A stretch of DNA of 64,000 bases from Litorimonas sp964414555 (GTDB lineage Bacteria; Pseudomonadota; Alphaproteobacteria; Caulobacterales; Maricaulaceae): NCBI GenBank assembly GCA_964414555.1, contig CAYPWW010000001.1:46088-110087 (forward strand), given 5' to 3'. Below are positions 44,012 to 52,288 of this stretch, piece by piece. The notes beneath the pieces were generated by a model. That model made no database searches and was not told the DNA's origin. It worked only from the letters and a program-made list of their open reading frames with translations. Every line of letters begins with the position of its first letter. The first letter of the stretch is position 1. The translations under genes were made by a program, and so were the position numbers.

Positions 44012-44439
44012 TTCCTTACGCCTCGCCTTGTACTTAAATAGGCTGCTAGCCGGTAACCCGCCCAACCAGAGAAGCTGCCGACAACTATTGTAAAAAGGCT
44101 GAGTCCCCAGGACGAGACAGAATAGTCACTTTTCCAAAGGAGAATGATGTTGAGCAGAACAACGATGAGAGCTCCAGAGAGCAAAGCCGTCCACTGATTT
44201 ATCCAACCTTGCGATCGTAAGCCCATCCACCCTAAAAATGCTAAAACGCACGTGCTCAGTAAAAATATAGGTGTGGCCAAAAAAATGTAAAAGGCCCAGA
44301 TGAGAACAGCTAACCCCTCCACAGGGTCGCTGGCAGCCAAAGCAATGCCTAGCAATGCGAACAGTATGATCCCAGCCGCGATGACGATTGAAAGGCCAAA
44401 AACGGTGAAAAAATCCTGAATTGGTTTTTGCGGTTCTAT
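44008..44439 (-). CDS. Small four-helix membrane protein, start codon unclear
   Basis: Unrecognised protein with about four hydrophobic helices. The frame is open from the end of the DUF4166 gene: an ATA at 44439 overlaps that stop as ATAG, exactly like the ATGA junctions elsewhere in this operon, and would give 143 residues starting (M)EPQKPIQDFF with a complete first helix. The first conventional start is TTG 44355, which would cut that helix and give 115 residues. The longer form is favoured by context; either the ATA is used or it is a sequencing or natural change from ATG. Confidence 0.55.
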   Translation of the reverse strand: MEPQKPIQDFFTVFGLSIVIAAGIILFALLGIALAASDPVEGLAVLIWAFYIFLATPIFLLSTCVLAFLGWMGLRSQGWINQWTALLSGALIVVLLNIILLWKSDYSVSSWGLSLFTIVVGSFSGWAGYRLAAYLSTRRGVRK

Positions 44440-45122
44440 GATCCTACCCCCACATCATCATGAAACGCCACGCGCTGATCCAACATTTCTCCGAACCATT
44501 TGTGCTTCAAGCGCAGGGTGAAGACGAAGCGTCCTTTGCCGATCTCTTCATGTCCTGCGCGCAGGTCGATGGGGCCGAGCCATCTGGGTAGCTTTAACCG
44601 GATCGCTCCGATGTCCCAGAAAATGTCTTCCGCACGAAAGACGAGCTCGCCGTCCTCGACACAGGCGCGCAGGCTCATCCCGATGCCGCGTCCGATGTGT
44701 TCCTCGATGCCGGTGGGTCCGGTGAAGCGCTTGGCGCTTTGGATGACTTGCGGGAAGGGCGCGCGGGCGTCTTGGCGCGCATATTGGCGCATCCAGATTT
44801 GCCCGCCATCGGGTGCTTCGGTCACAGTCACCACGGCGGCGGCGCCCGCGTTTTGCGTGTCCAGCGGGAAGGGCGCACCGATGATTCGTAAGACATTGGC
44901 GAGGGCGCGGCCCCAGCGGTTCATGCGATTATGCTCAACATGTCCGCGATAGATCAGCGCGTCGCCGACCTGCACTTTGCGCCCGAAACGTTCTCGCACG
45001 GAGGGCGGTAAGGCTTGCCACTCTGCGCGAGTGAAAAGCTGACGAAAGCGAAGGTCGCCCAGCGGTTCATTAAATTCGGGACGTGCGTCCCAGTCAGTGT
45101 CTTCGAAATGAAAGGCGACCAT
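44436..45122 (-). CDS. DUF4166 domain protein
   Basis: 228 residues. The pattern LPPSVRERFG, IYRGHVEHNR, a Pro-rich ILRIIGAPFPLD and QIWMRQYARQD resembles DUF4166, a domain found alone or fused to saccharopine dehydrogenase-like proteins and of unknown function. The predicted fold is mostly beta. AGGAG lies 7 bases before the ATG. It is the first structural gene after the GbsR regulator (18-base gap). Confidence 0.7.
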   Translation of the reverse strand: MVAFHFEDTDWDARPEFNEPLGDLRFRQLFTRAEWQALPPSVRERFGRKVQVGDALIYRGHVEHNRMNRWGRALANVLRIIGAPFPLDTQNAGAAAVVTVTEAPDGGQIWMRQYARQDARAPFPQVIQSAKRFTGPTGIEEHIGRGIGMSLRACVEDGELVFRAEDIFWDIGAIRLKLPRWLGPIDLRAGHEEIGKGRFVFTLRLKHKWFGEMLDQRVAFHDDVGVGS

Positions 45123-45140
45123 GGCGTCGCTCCTGTTTCC

Positions 45141-45698
45141 CTAGTTTTTGCGCCCCAAATTCAGCACTTTCACGACCGTGTCGCCCATCGCGACCAGTCG
45201 AGAGAGTGTCGTCGAGGGCAGGGACGACATCTTCTCGTACCAACGATCCATCGTCGCGGTGAATTGCTGCATCTCTTGTAAGCGGCGGAGTTGTTCCGCA
45301 GTGACCTGACTGTCGCCTGCGGCTTCCGCGAGGCACCTGTTTAGCGTGTCGAGTGCCGGATCAATCTCCCGCGCTTTGCGCACGGCGGCGATGTGTTTGG
45401 CGACCTGCCACACATCGATCTCCGCGATGAAATGATCACGCCGATCCCCGGGCACGGGATCGCGGCGGATGACTTTGAAGGCGAGCAGCTCTTTTAGGCT
45501 GTTGCTGACATTGCTGCGCGCGACGCCGAGTTGAGTCTGAATTTGTTCCGCGTTCAGCGGGGCTTCGCTGAGATAGAGCAGCGCATGAATTTGCGCGACG
45601 GTGCGGTTCACGCCCCAACTGCCGCCCATATCGCCCCAATGAAGGATAAAACGCTGCACCGCAGCGGGAAGATCAGTTTTATCGGTTATTTCTGTCAT
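45141..45698 (-). CDS. GbsR/MarR-like transcriptional regulator
   Basis: 185 residues. Winged helix about 25-95: WGVNRTVAQIHALLYLSEAP, LGVARSNVSNSLKELLAF and RRDPVPGDRRDHFIAE are the GbsR-type pattern, followed by a helical dimerisation part. GbsR-family proteins repress neighbouring genes until a ligand binds. ATG 45698 lies inside a perfect palindrome next to a good promoter, so the gene is probably self-repressed and possibly leaderless; the frame upstream to 45728 would cover the promoter. It heads a run of seven same-strand genes. Confidence 0.85.
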   Translation of the reverse strand: MTEITDKTDLPAAVQRFILHWGDMGGSWGVNRTVAQIHALLYLSEAPLNAEQIQTQLGVARSNVSNSLKELLAFKVIRRDPVPGDRRDHFIAEIDVWQVAKHIAAVRKAREIDPALDTLNRCLAEAAGDSQVTAEQLRRLQEMQQFTATMDRWYEKMSSLPSTTLSRLVAMGDTVVKVLNLGRKN

Positions 45699-45733
45699 AA
45701 CAGAAATATGTGTAATGTATAGGCCCATGTCAA
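45688..45733 (-). promoter_or_regulatory. Promoter with overlapping operator at the GbsR-like start
   Basis: On the minus strand TTGACA (45733-45728), a 17-base spacer and CATATT (45710-45705) form a good sigma-70 promoter. Seven bases after the -10 falls the A of the ATG at 45698. The palindrome ATTTCTGT-CATA-ACAGAAAT (45688-45707) covers the -10 edge, transcription start and start codon. Confidence 0.65.
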
Positions 45734-45926
45734 GAGCAAGTTTTCGCCACGGGCAGGGCGGAAGCCGATTGATGTGATATGTCTACGTTTGTCGAGAAGG
45801 CTTTCACGACAGTGGCTTTTCGCTGCCTGCGTCGGAATGGCGCGGTTTGGACCCTTTGAGCGGTTCATGCGTACATAAGTTAGAATTGTTCGAGTCTATC
45901 AACTTCCTCCGTTCTGGGATTATCTC

Positions 45927-46652
45927 ATGACTTATACCGATACTCTGCCTATAGACGATCATAGCCCCGCCATTGCCGGGCTCGCCTGGACACGGAAGGG
46001 GCGTATGACCACATCCCCAGAACCCTCTGAAAAGGCCAAAACGACAAAGCGGAAAAATGGTTTCGCGCCGTCTAAAAAGTCAATCAGTGCGGCAAAACGC
46101 GATGCGGCTTGGCTAGCAGCGATTGCATCGGAACGTGATGCGAAAGCTCTGTCCGATCTTTTTGAAGTCTATGGTCCAAAGCTTAAAGGCTGGCTGATGG
46201 CGCGCGGCGTCGGGAATGGGACGGCAGAGGATATTGTCCAAGACGTCATGATCAAGGTTTGGACTGGCGCGCATATGTTCGACCCAAAGAAAGCTAGCTT
46301 TGCGACATGGGTTTACCGCATGACCCGCAATAAGTGGATTGATCATCAGCGTAAGCACGGTCGAATGGATGTGCGCGATCCTGAACTCATGAAGACGATT
46401 GCCGATGACGAAGTCGACTCTGCGGAAACCGAATTCATGACGCGCCAGAGCACGGACATCCTGAGAGAGCAGATTGCCCGCCTGACAGAGGCACAGCAAA
46501 TGGCTATTCGCATGGCGTTTTTAGAATTTAAGACGCACAAGGAAATCAGTGCGGAAACGGGCCTGCCACTCGGCACGGTGAAGACGCGGATACGCTCAGC
46601 CATTCAGGCGCTAAAGGTCAACATGGCCCGCCATGAGAGTCTAATCCGATGA
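45927..46652 (+). CDS. rpoE: ECF RNA polymerase sigma factor (RpoE/ECF11-like)
   Basis: 241 residues with sigma region 2 (ALSDLFEVYGPKLKGWL through ASFATWVYRMTRNKWIDHQR) and region 4 (LTEAQQMAIRMAFLEFKTHK, then the helix-turn-helix LPLGTVKTRIRSAI). Followed with a 4-base overlap by a cupin anti-sigma gene, as in the RpoE-ChrR pair that controls the singlet-oxygen response in Rhodobacter. An in-frame ATG at 46005 with AGGGG upstream is an alternative start (215 residues). No obvious ECF11 promoter was found by eye upstream. Confidence 0.88.
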   Translation: MTYTDTLPIDDHSPAIAGLAWTRKGRMTTSPEPSEKAKTTKRKNGFAPSKKSISAAKRDAAWLAAIASERDAKALSDLFEVYGPKLKGWLMARGVGNGTAEDIVQDVMIKVWTGAHMFDPKKASFATWVYRMTRNKWIDHQRKHGRMDVRDPELMKTIADDEVDSAETEFMTRQSTDILREQIARLTEAQQMAIRMAFLEFKTHKEISAETGLPLGTVKTRIRSAIQALKVNMARHESLIR

Positions 46653-47425
46653 GTATTCGCGCACCCGGAGACGGGCGCGCGACGCAGACAGGACCTGCCG
46701 CTCGCGTCGCTTTGCCGACACTCCCCCATCATATGACGTCTGATATCGTCGTCGGACCGCGCACTCAAAACCGCGTTGACCGCGCCCTTTCAAAGTTTGC
46801 GGAAGGCCGATTATCGCCTGCCCGCCACACGCTCATCGATTGTCTCGTTTCACTCAATCCTGACATAGCACGTCGTTTGGCGCCGCGCGAAGACAAAGCT
46901 GCCGCACGTCTTCGCTTTGCCCGCGCCGTGCCGTTATCTCCCTATCTTATCGGGGACACGTTGGAAGTTCTGCCAAAGTTGCCAGCTGTCGAACCCGCAA
47001 ATGATCGTGCCTACATCGAGGATGCGGACGCGCCGCATACGCCGTCACAACTAGAAAAACTGGTGGGCGGGTGTGTGCAGGACCTCAACTGGTCGGCCAG
47101 CCTCCCGGGTGTGGCAGTGCACGACATTATCGGTGATCGAACAACCACATCGCAGGACCGCCTCTATCTCTTGAAGATCAAGGCGGGGCTTGCGCTTCCA
47201 ACACATTCTCACGAGGGTGAAGAATGGTCGCTGATCCTGTCTGGTGCCTATCGGACGGGGAAGACGATCTACCGCCGAGGTGACCTCCATGTCGCAAATG
47301 CCAAGACGACCCACGCGCCGGAAGTCCTCGACGGGGAAGATTGCGTCTGTCTCGTCATGGCCAGCGGTAAGGTACGAATGCAAGGCCTCTTGCCGAAACT
47401 CGCCCAAGCGATTGTCGGAATTTAG
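46649..47425 (+). CDS. ChrR-like cupin anti-sigma factor, N-terminal zinc motif degenerate
   Basis: 258 residues. The C-terminal cupin domain (about 155-250) retains the four metal ligands of ChrR with the same spacing: H186, H188, E192 and H222 (HSHEGEEWSL, TTHAPEV). The N-terminal anti-sigma domain should contain HxxxCxxC; here the corresponding helix is RHTLIDCLVSLNP (H60, C65), with the second Cys missing and the spacing altered. In Rhodobacter ChrR the N-terminal zinc is needed to hold RpoE. It overlaps the sigma gene (ATGA) and converges with ppc. Confidence 0.85.
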   Translation: MSIRAPGDGRATQTGPAARVALPTLPHHMTSDIVVGPRTQNRVDRALSKFAEGRLSPARHTLIDCLVSLNPDIARRLAPREDKAAARLRFARAVPLSPYLIGDTLEVLPKLPAVEPANDRAYIEDADAPHTPSQLEKLVGGCVQDLNWSASLPGVAVHDIIGDRTTTSQDRLYLLKIKAGLALPTHSHEGEEWSLILSGAYRTGKTIYRRGDLHVANAKTTHAPEVLDGEDCVCLVMASGKVRMQGLLPKLAQAIVGI

Positions 47426-47428
47426 GCC

Positions 47429-50266
47429 CTAGCCAAACGCATCATAGTGATGCGTGACCGCGATCGTGATCTGCCGGACAATATCTTTGGCGCGGTCCAG
47501 CGGTTTGATGATCTCATCCGTGATGTGCAAGAATCCTGCACTGCCGGACATGGGTTCGCCCGTTTGCTCGGACAAATCCTTGACCCAATCCAAAGAGGCC
47601 GACTGCGCGGGATAACGCTCACGCAAGTCTTCCAAAATACCGTCGATCTGGAACGTTTGCAGCCGTTGCAAAGCCGACAGCCGCGAGGTTGTTTCATCTG
47701 AAATCACGGGCAGTTTCGTCATGATGATCATCATCTTCATGATCATAGCGAGACGCAGGGCGTGCAGGATCACCAGCATATCATTGGCTGCGAAATCAGC
47801 CTCGGTATCGCAGCGTTCCAGCGCGCGGTGGCCTTCATATTTATCCATGCGCAAGCGATTGGCGAGGTCCATGATCTGCGAACGCCAACTAGAGCTACGC
47901 AACGTGTCAGCGACGACCAGCGATTTTTCTGCTAAAGCTGGTTCTGCGCCTGAGACCGCGCGCGAGATCCAGAATCCAGGGTCAAAGAGACGGCCATATC
48001 CCGTTAGGATGGACAGGTTTGTCCGCTCCATCGTCTTGATGACCAGATCAAAGATCGATTTGGCCCGACCCGACGTTTCATAGAGCGCGACGAATTTATC
48101 CGGATCAATCCCAGCGGCGCGGCCAACACCGTAAAAGATATTCGCGGGCGTTCCGAACTGTTGCAGAATCGCATTATGTGGGATCGCACGCAGCAGGCGG
48201 GGGTTGAACATATCTGCACCTGTGCCGGATTTGGCCCGCTTGACTGCGCGGCTACCCGTCGGGATCAGCATGTTCTGACCCAGCCCGCCCAACAGTCCGA
48301 CATAATTTGGGTCGTTATAAAGGGCGTCCTGTTCGGAGCCGATGGTCCGGTAGACGTCCCAAGAGAAATCTTTCTCTGTATAAAACGGGTCGTCGGCTGC
48401 GGCGGAGCGGTCGGCATAGCGTCCCGCGATCAGCGAGAAGACGCTGGCCTCTGCCAAGTCATCTGTCTGGAACCAGAGGTACCCGTCGCCGCCTTGAAAG
48501 CTGGTCTCGTGACACAGGTGCAGATCGCGACGCTCAAACTGCAACATGGCCCAAGGGCTCATCGCGTAATCCAAGCGGTCGGAAATCGTGCCGGGATGCC
48601 CGCCACGTCCCAAGCCTTCGCCGTGCGTGTTGAAGACCAGCGCTGTCACGCCTTGCATGTCGAAATGGTCCATCTGGCGCGCGAAATGGCTCTGTAGCCG
48701 TTCAATCGCGAGGGTCGCTGGAATTTGTCCCATGAAACGGCCTGCGTCGGAAAACCCGGTCTGGATCGCAAAGACTCCGCGCTGGCGGACATAGTCCTGA
48801 TAGGCGGGGTTCTCGAGCATTTTGCCGATGATCCGACCACCATTATTGAGCGCATCTGCAGTCTCAAATAGGGGCGAAATATCCAGCTGCTCTGCCACGC
48901 CGTAGCGACGAGCCAGATAGAGCACGGAAAGCGGGATCAGCGCGTCTTCTGTCTCGGCAATTAACAGGCGGATCGGCGCGGCGCTGTCGATATATTTCTG
49001 CATTTGCGCGATCAGGATCATCTTCTCATGCGCAGTGGATTTCTCCAGCGCGAGCGAGGCGAAATTGACGGGTTGTGGTTTGACGGATTGGGTCAGCTCT
49101 GTCGCGCGGGCCAGAACGGTCCGGCTGTCAGCGGCAGACTCGGACAGGCCGAATATCCCGCGTACGGCGGACTCTACGTGACGTGCATTCAGGCGGAAGT
49201 GAATCCGCGCCGTGCCGAGACCAAAGCTGCGCATGCGCGCGCGGAGGCAGACCAGCATCGTTTTTGTCGCATCATCGGGTGCTCCTGTGATCGCTGTCTC
49301 GATCAGTGTCAGAAGGCCCGAGAGATCGGTGAACCGACGCGAAGATTTGCGTGTCAGATTATTCGCCGCTGCGACGAGGTTTTCAGGGTCGGTAATGTCT
49401 TCTTCGAAGAGGGCGAGATCGCGCTCAGACGAGGCGAGGGCGTCTTTAATCCGTGCAACCATCGAGTCCACGGCGTCTTCGGCCTTGGCCTTGAACCCAC
49501 CCGTATCTGCAATCTTGGAAGACAGGCGGACATAGCGCGCGAGCTGATCGCGTTTTTCCGACAGGCGTAGGCGTAGCGCATCGCCCCACGAAATATCCGT
49601 CCGACCGTCAATATCATATCCCACCCAGCTGTAAGCATCGACAAGATGCGGCGTTAGCGTTGTCCAATCATCGGGGAAGTGTTTCGCCGCGACCTCCAGA
49701 ACCTCACGGTTCATACGGTCGATGGCGCATTGAATGCGGGTCAGTGTCGCTTGGGTGTCTTCGTGTTCTTCGAGCAGGGTCGGCGCACGTTTGGGCAGAT
49801 AGGGATGCGTTTTCAACGTTTGCGTATGTTTGTCGAACTTGCCGTCGGCGCTAGACGCAATCGCGCCCAATGTGTTGCGAATGTCACGCGACAGGGAAAA
49901 GGTCGGATGCGCCGTCAGGACGATGCCTTGACCCGGGGTTTCCACCCAGGCGCGGAAAGCGTCGAGGCCCGCTTTTGCGTGTGTTTCTGCAATGTCGCGG
50001 ATGCGCGTTTGCAGCGCTTTGAAATCATCGGCCCCAGACCGATGGCGCAAGCGACGGGCCCGCGCGATGGCGCCTTCGTCTGAGACAGTTTTGACGAGAG
50101 CTTCGATGTCTTTAAAGGCAATCGAGCGCTCTTCGACGGCTTTTGACACATCATAGGCCAAGAGCTTAACGGGATTGGCTTGCGGGTCAGAAGCTAGCGC
50201 CTCCTTGTGCCCATCCAGAAGCGTTTCAAGTCGGGACCGGAGTTCCGCGATGTTCGTTTTTTTGAT
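47429..50266 (-). CDS. ppc: Phosphoenolpyruvate carboxylase
   Basis: Anaplerotic enzyme adding bicarbonate to PEP to give oxaloacetate. Recognised by VLTAHPTFSLSRDI (catalytic His region), FHGR-like HGEGLGRGGHPGT and the long C-terminal helical part; about 945 residues, within the family range. It is the divergent alphaproteobacterial form rather than the E. coli type. No ATG, GTG or TTG occurs between the gap stop (50281) and well inside the conserved protein; an ATC at 50266 has GAGGA 7 bases upstream and is the best-placed start. The only ATG is 50338, inside the gap gene. Confidence 0.85.
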   Translation of the reverse strand: MKKTNIAELRSRLETLLDGHKEALASDPQANPVKLLAYDVSKAVEERSIAFKDIEALVKTVSDEGAIARARRLRHRSGADDFKALQTRIRDIAETHAKAGLDAFRAWVETPGQGIVLTAHPTFSLSRDIRNTLGAIASSADGKFDKHTQTLKTHPYLPKRAPTLLEEHEDTQATLTRIQCAIDRMNREVLEVAAKHFPDDWTTLTPHLVDAYSWVGYDIDGRTDISWGDALRLRLSEKRDQLARYVRLSSKIADTGGFKAKAEDAVDSMVARIKDALASSERDLALFEEDITDPENLVAAANNLTRKSSRRFTDLSGLLTLIETAITGAPDDATKTMLVCLRARMRSFGLGTARIHFRLNARHVESAVRGIFGLSESAADSRTVLARATELTQSVKPQPVNFASLALEKSTAHEKMILIAQMQKYIDSAAPIRLLIAETEDALIPLSVLYLARRYGVAEQLDISPLFETADALNNGGRIIGKMLENPAYQDYVRQRGVFAIQTGFSDAGRFMGQIPATLAIERLQSHFARQMDHFDMQGVTALVFNTHGEGLGRGGHPGTISDRLDYAMSPWAMLQFERRDLHLCHETSFQGGDGYLWFQTDDLAEASVFSLIAGRYADRSAAADDPFYTEKDFSWDVYRTIGSEQDALYNDPNYVGLLGGLGQNMLIPTGSRAVKRAKSGTGADMFNPRLLRAIPHNAILQQFGTPANIFYGVGRAAGIDPDKFVALYETSGRAKSIFDLVIKTMERTNLSILTGYGRLFDPGFWISRAVSGAEPALAEKSLVVADTLRSSSWRSQIMDLANRLRMDKYEGHRALERCDTEADFAANDMLVILHALRLAMIMKMMIIMTKLPVISDETTSRLSALQRLQTFQIDGILEDLRERYPAQSASLDWVKDLSEQTGEPMSGSAGFLHITDEIIKPLDRAKDIVRQITIAVTHHYDAFG

Positions 50267-50280
50267 TGCTCTATCCTCGC

Positions 50281-51291
50281 TTAGAGAAATTTCGCCATCG
50301 CCGCCGCTGTATCCAGCATGCGGTTGGAGAAGCCCCATTCATTATCGTACCATGACAACACGCGCACCATGTGTTCGCCCATGACGACGGTTTCTTCCAA
50401 GACGAGGCTGGAGCTGTGCGGATCATGGTTGAAGTCAATCGAAACAGTCTTGTCGTGTACGACTTGCAGCACGCCTTTCAGCGGGCCAGCCGCAGCGGCT
50501 TCAAAGGCGGCGTTGATCGCGTCAACAGAAGCCGTTTTTTGCGTGTTGATCACAAGATCGACGACGGAAACATTGGGTGTCGGCACGCGAATGGCTTTAC
50601 CGTCTAGCTTGCCGTCCAGTTCTGGCAGGACGATGCCGATGGCTTTGGCGGCGCCTGTAGAGGTCGGGATCATGGACAGGGCGGCGGCGCGGCCACGGTT
50701 GAAATCTTTGCGATGAACGCCGTCCAAGGTTGGCTGGTCACCCGTGTAAGCATGAACGGTTGTCATAAAGCCTGTCTCAATCCCGAGAAGGTCGTTCAAG
50801 ACTTTCGCAACAGGGGCCAGCGCGTTTGTTGTGCAAGAGCCGTTGGAGACGACAAGGTCGTCTTTCGTCAGGACATCATGGTTCACGCCATAGACGACGG
50901 TCTTGTCCGCATTCGCGCCAGGGGCAGAGATCAACACGCGTTTCGCGCCGGCTGCCAGATGCTTGGCGGCTGCATCGCGCGCAGTGAAGATGCCCGTGCA
51001 TTCTAGAACGATGTCGACGTCATTATCGGCCCAGTCTTGGTCTTCCAGATTACGGATCGCCGTAACCTGAATATCATTCCCGCCGAGGTTCAGGCTGTTT
51101 TCCGTATAGGTGATCTTGCCCGGATAGCGGCCATGAACAGAGTCATACTTGAGGAGATGCGCCAAGTTTTCTGTCGAAGAGAGGTCGTTGATCGCCACGA
51201 CTTCCAGGTCGGAACGCCCCTGTTCGATCAGTGCGCGCAGCACATTCCGGCCAATCCGACCAAATCCATTAATGGCGAGTTTTGTAGTCAT
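50281..51291 (-). CDS. gap: Glyceraldehyde-3-phosphate dehydrogenase (type I)
   Basis: Glycolytic/gluconeogenic enzyme, 336 residues. The Rossmann NAD site is INGFGRIGRNVLRA with VAINDL after the second strand, where Asp indicates NAD preference. The catalytic Cys153 is in SNGSCTTNALAP and the His in TVHAYTGDQ. SWYDNEWGFSNRMLD ends the conserved part. AAGGA lies upstream of the ATG. ppc starts at or just before its 3' end, so gap and ppc form one transcript at the PEP/triose branch point. Confidence 0.96.
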   Translation of the reverse strand: MTTKLAINGFGRIGRNVLRALIEQGRSDLEVVAINDLSSTENLAHLLKYDSVHGRYPGKITYTENSLNLGGNDIQVTAIRNLEDQDWADNDVDIVLECTGIFTARDAAAKHLAAGAKRVLISAPGANADKTVVYGVNHDVLTKDDLVVSNGSCTTNALAPVAKVLNDLLGIETGFMTTVHAYTGDQPTLDGVHRKDFNRGRAAALSMIPTSTGAAKAIGIVLPELDGKLDGKAIRVPTPNVSVVDLVINTQKTASVDAINAAFEAAAAGPLKGVLQVVHDKTVSIDFNHDPHSSSLVLEETVVMGEHMVRVLSWYDNEWGFSNRMLDTAAAMAKFL

Positions 51292-51387
51292 GAGGGGGTA
51301 TCCTTCTGGCGGTTCATGACAGCGCTGTCATTCGCCTCTCATTATCAGTCTGTTGGCGGTAGATAAAGGGGTATCACAGTGAAAGCT

Positions 51388-51431
51388 AGACCGGTCTGGT
51401 CAAAAAGCAGACCAATTCATAAAAATTGGTC
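51388..51431. promoter_or_regulatory. Cluster of GGTC/GACC palindromes between gap and the photolyase operon
   Basis: AGACCGGTCT (51388-51397) is a perfect palindrome. GACCAATT (51410-51417) and AATTGGTC (51424-51431) are exact inverse arms 6 bases apart. TGGTC (51397-51401) pairs with GACCA (51410-51414). Five or so GGTC/GACC half-sites in 44 bases point to a cooperative regulator binding site in this divergent promoter region. Confidence 0.6.
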
Positions 51432-51481
51432 GGATTTCATAAATTTGTGCGTTTATTGGGCTCGCCAAACGTAAGGAAGGC

Positions 51482-52288
51482 ATGACTCAGCAGTTGTCCC
51501 CACTCGATTTATCAAATGTTACCTCTCGTGACGCCATTGTCGCACAGGTGAAAGCACTCTCACCAAGTTTAGACGATGATGTCGTCTCACCGCTTCGGGG
51601 CGGCCGTGAGGCTGCAAAAGCGCGACTGGAGACGCTCGACCCTCAGGCTTACGGTAAAACGCGCAACCATCTGGAGGGGGCCGTCACAGAGCTTTCGCCC
51701 TACATCCGTCACGGCGTCGTTAGCCCCGTCGATGTGCGGGACCGCGCGTTGGATCAGGTCGATGGCAAGCGGGCGGAAAAATTCATCCAACAGCTCGCCT
51801 GGCGCGATTATTGGCATGTGCTCTACGCTGCGCATCCCGAGCGGGTCTGGACCGATATGGAACCTTACAAGACGGGCTTCACCGCGCGGGATTACGCCGA
51901 TGATCTTCCAGAAGATGTTGCGTGCGGAGAAACGGGCGTCGCTGTCATTGACTACTTCATCGGACAGCTTCTGGCGACCGGTTGGCTGCATAATCGTGCG
52001 CGGCTCTACATTGCGGCCTATGTTTGTCACTGGCGGCGGGTCAAATGGCAGGCGGGGGCGCAGTGGTTTCTGACGCATTTGCTGGACGGGGACCCAGCGT
52101 CGAATAACTTTTCTTGGCAATGGGTCGCGAGTACGTTTTCGCACAAGCCCTATTATTTCAATCTCGAGAATGTTCAGAATTTCACCGGCCCAGATGTTGA
52201 TACAGCCTTTAATCGCAACAAGGATTTAGCTGGCAGCTATGAAGATATCGCCGCCAAGCTCTTCCCGCATTTGGAGGCCAAGCCATGA
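51482..52288 (+). CDS. Photolyase/cryptochrome FAD-binding domain as a separate protein
   Basis: 268 residues that correspond only to the C-terminal helical FAD domain of DNA photolyase. TELSPYIRHGVVSP, QQLAWRDYWHVLY, TGWLHNRARLYIAAY and DGDPASNNFSWQW match the conserved blocks, including Trp positions of the electron-transfer chain (KWQAGAQWF and SWQWVAS). The N-terminal alpha/beta antenna domain is missing and is encoded by the next gene. AAGGAAGG precedes the ATG. The stop overlaps the next start (ATGA). It probably repairs UV dimers or acts as a blue-light sensor; repair activity is not proven by the sequence. Confidence 0.88.
   Translation: MTQQLSPLDLSNVTSRDAIVAQVKALSPSLDDDVVSPLRGGREAAKARLETLDPQAYGKTRNHLEGAVTELSPYIRHGVVSPVDVRDRALDQVDGKRAEKFIQQLAWRDYWHVLYAAHPERVWTDMEPYKTGFTARDYADDLPEDVACGETGVAVIDYFIGQLLATGWLHNRARLYIAAYVCHWRRVKWQAGAQWFLTHLLDGDPASNNFSWQWVASTFSHKPYYFNLENVQNFTGPDVDTAFNRNKDLAGSYEDIAAKLFPHLEAKP

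Noticed and set aside
45729..45926. Search for an ECF11 autoregulated promoter upstream of the sigma gene
   Set aside because: No TGATCC-type -35 with a suitable -10 at the right spacing could be supported by eye.
47447..47701. Frames antisense to ppc (and many others opposite ppc and the RND gene)
   Set aside because: High-GC genes leave long antisense frames; none has a recognisable domain or start signal.
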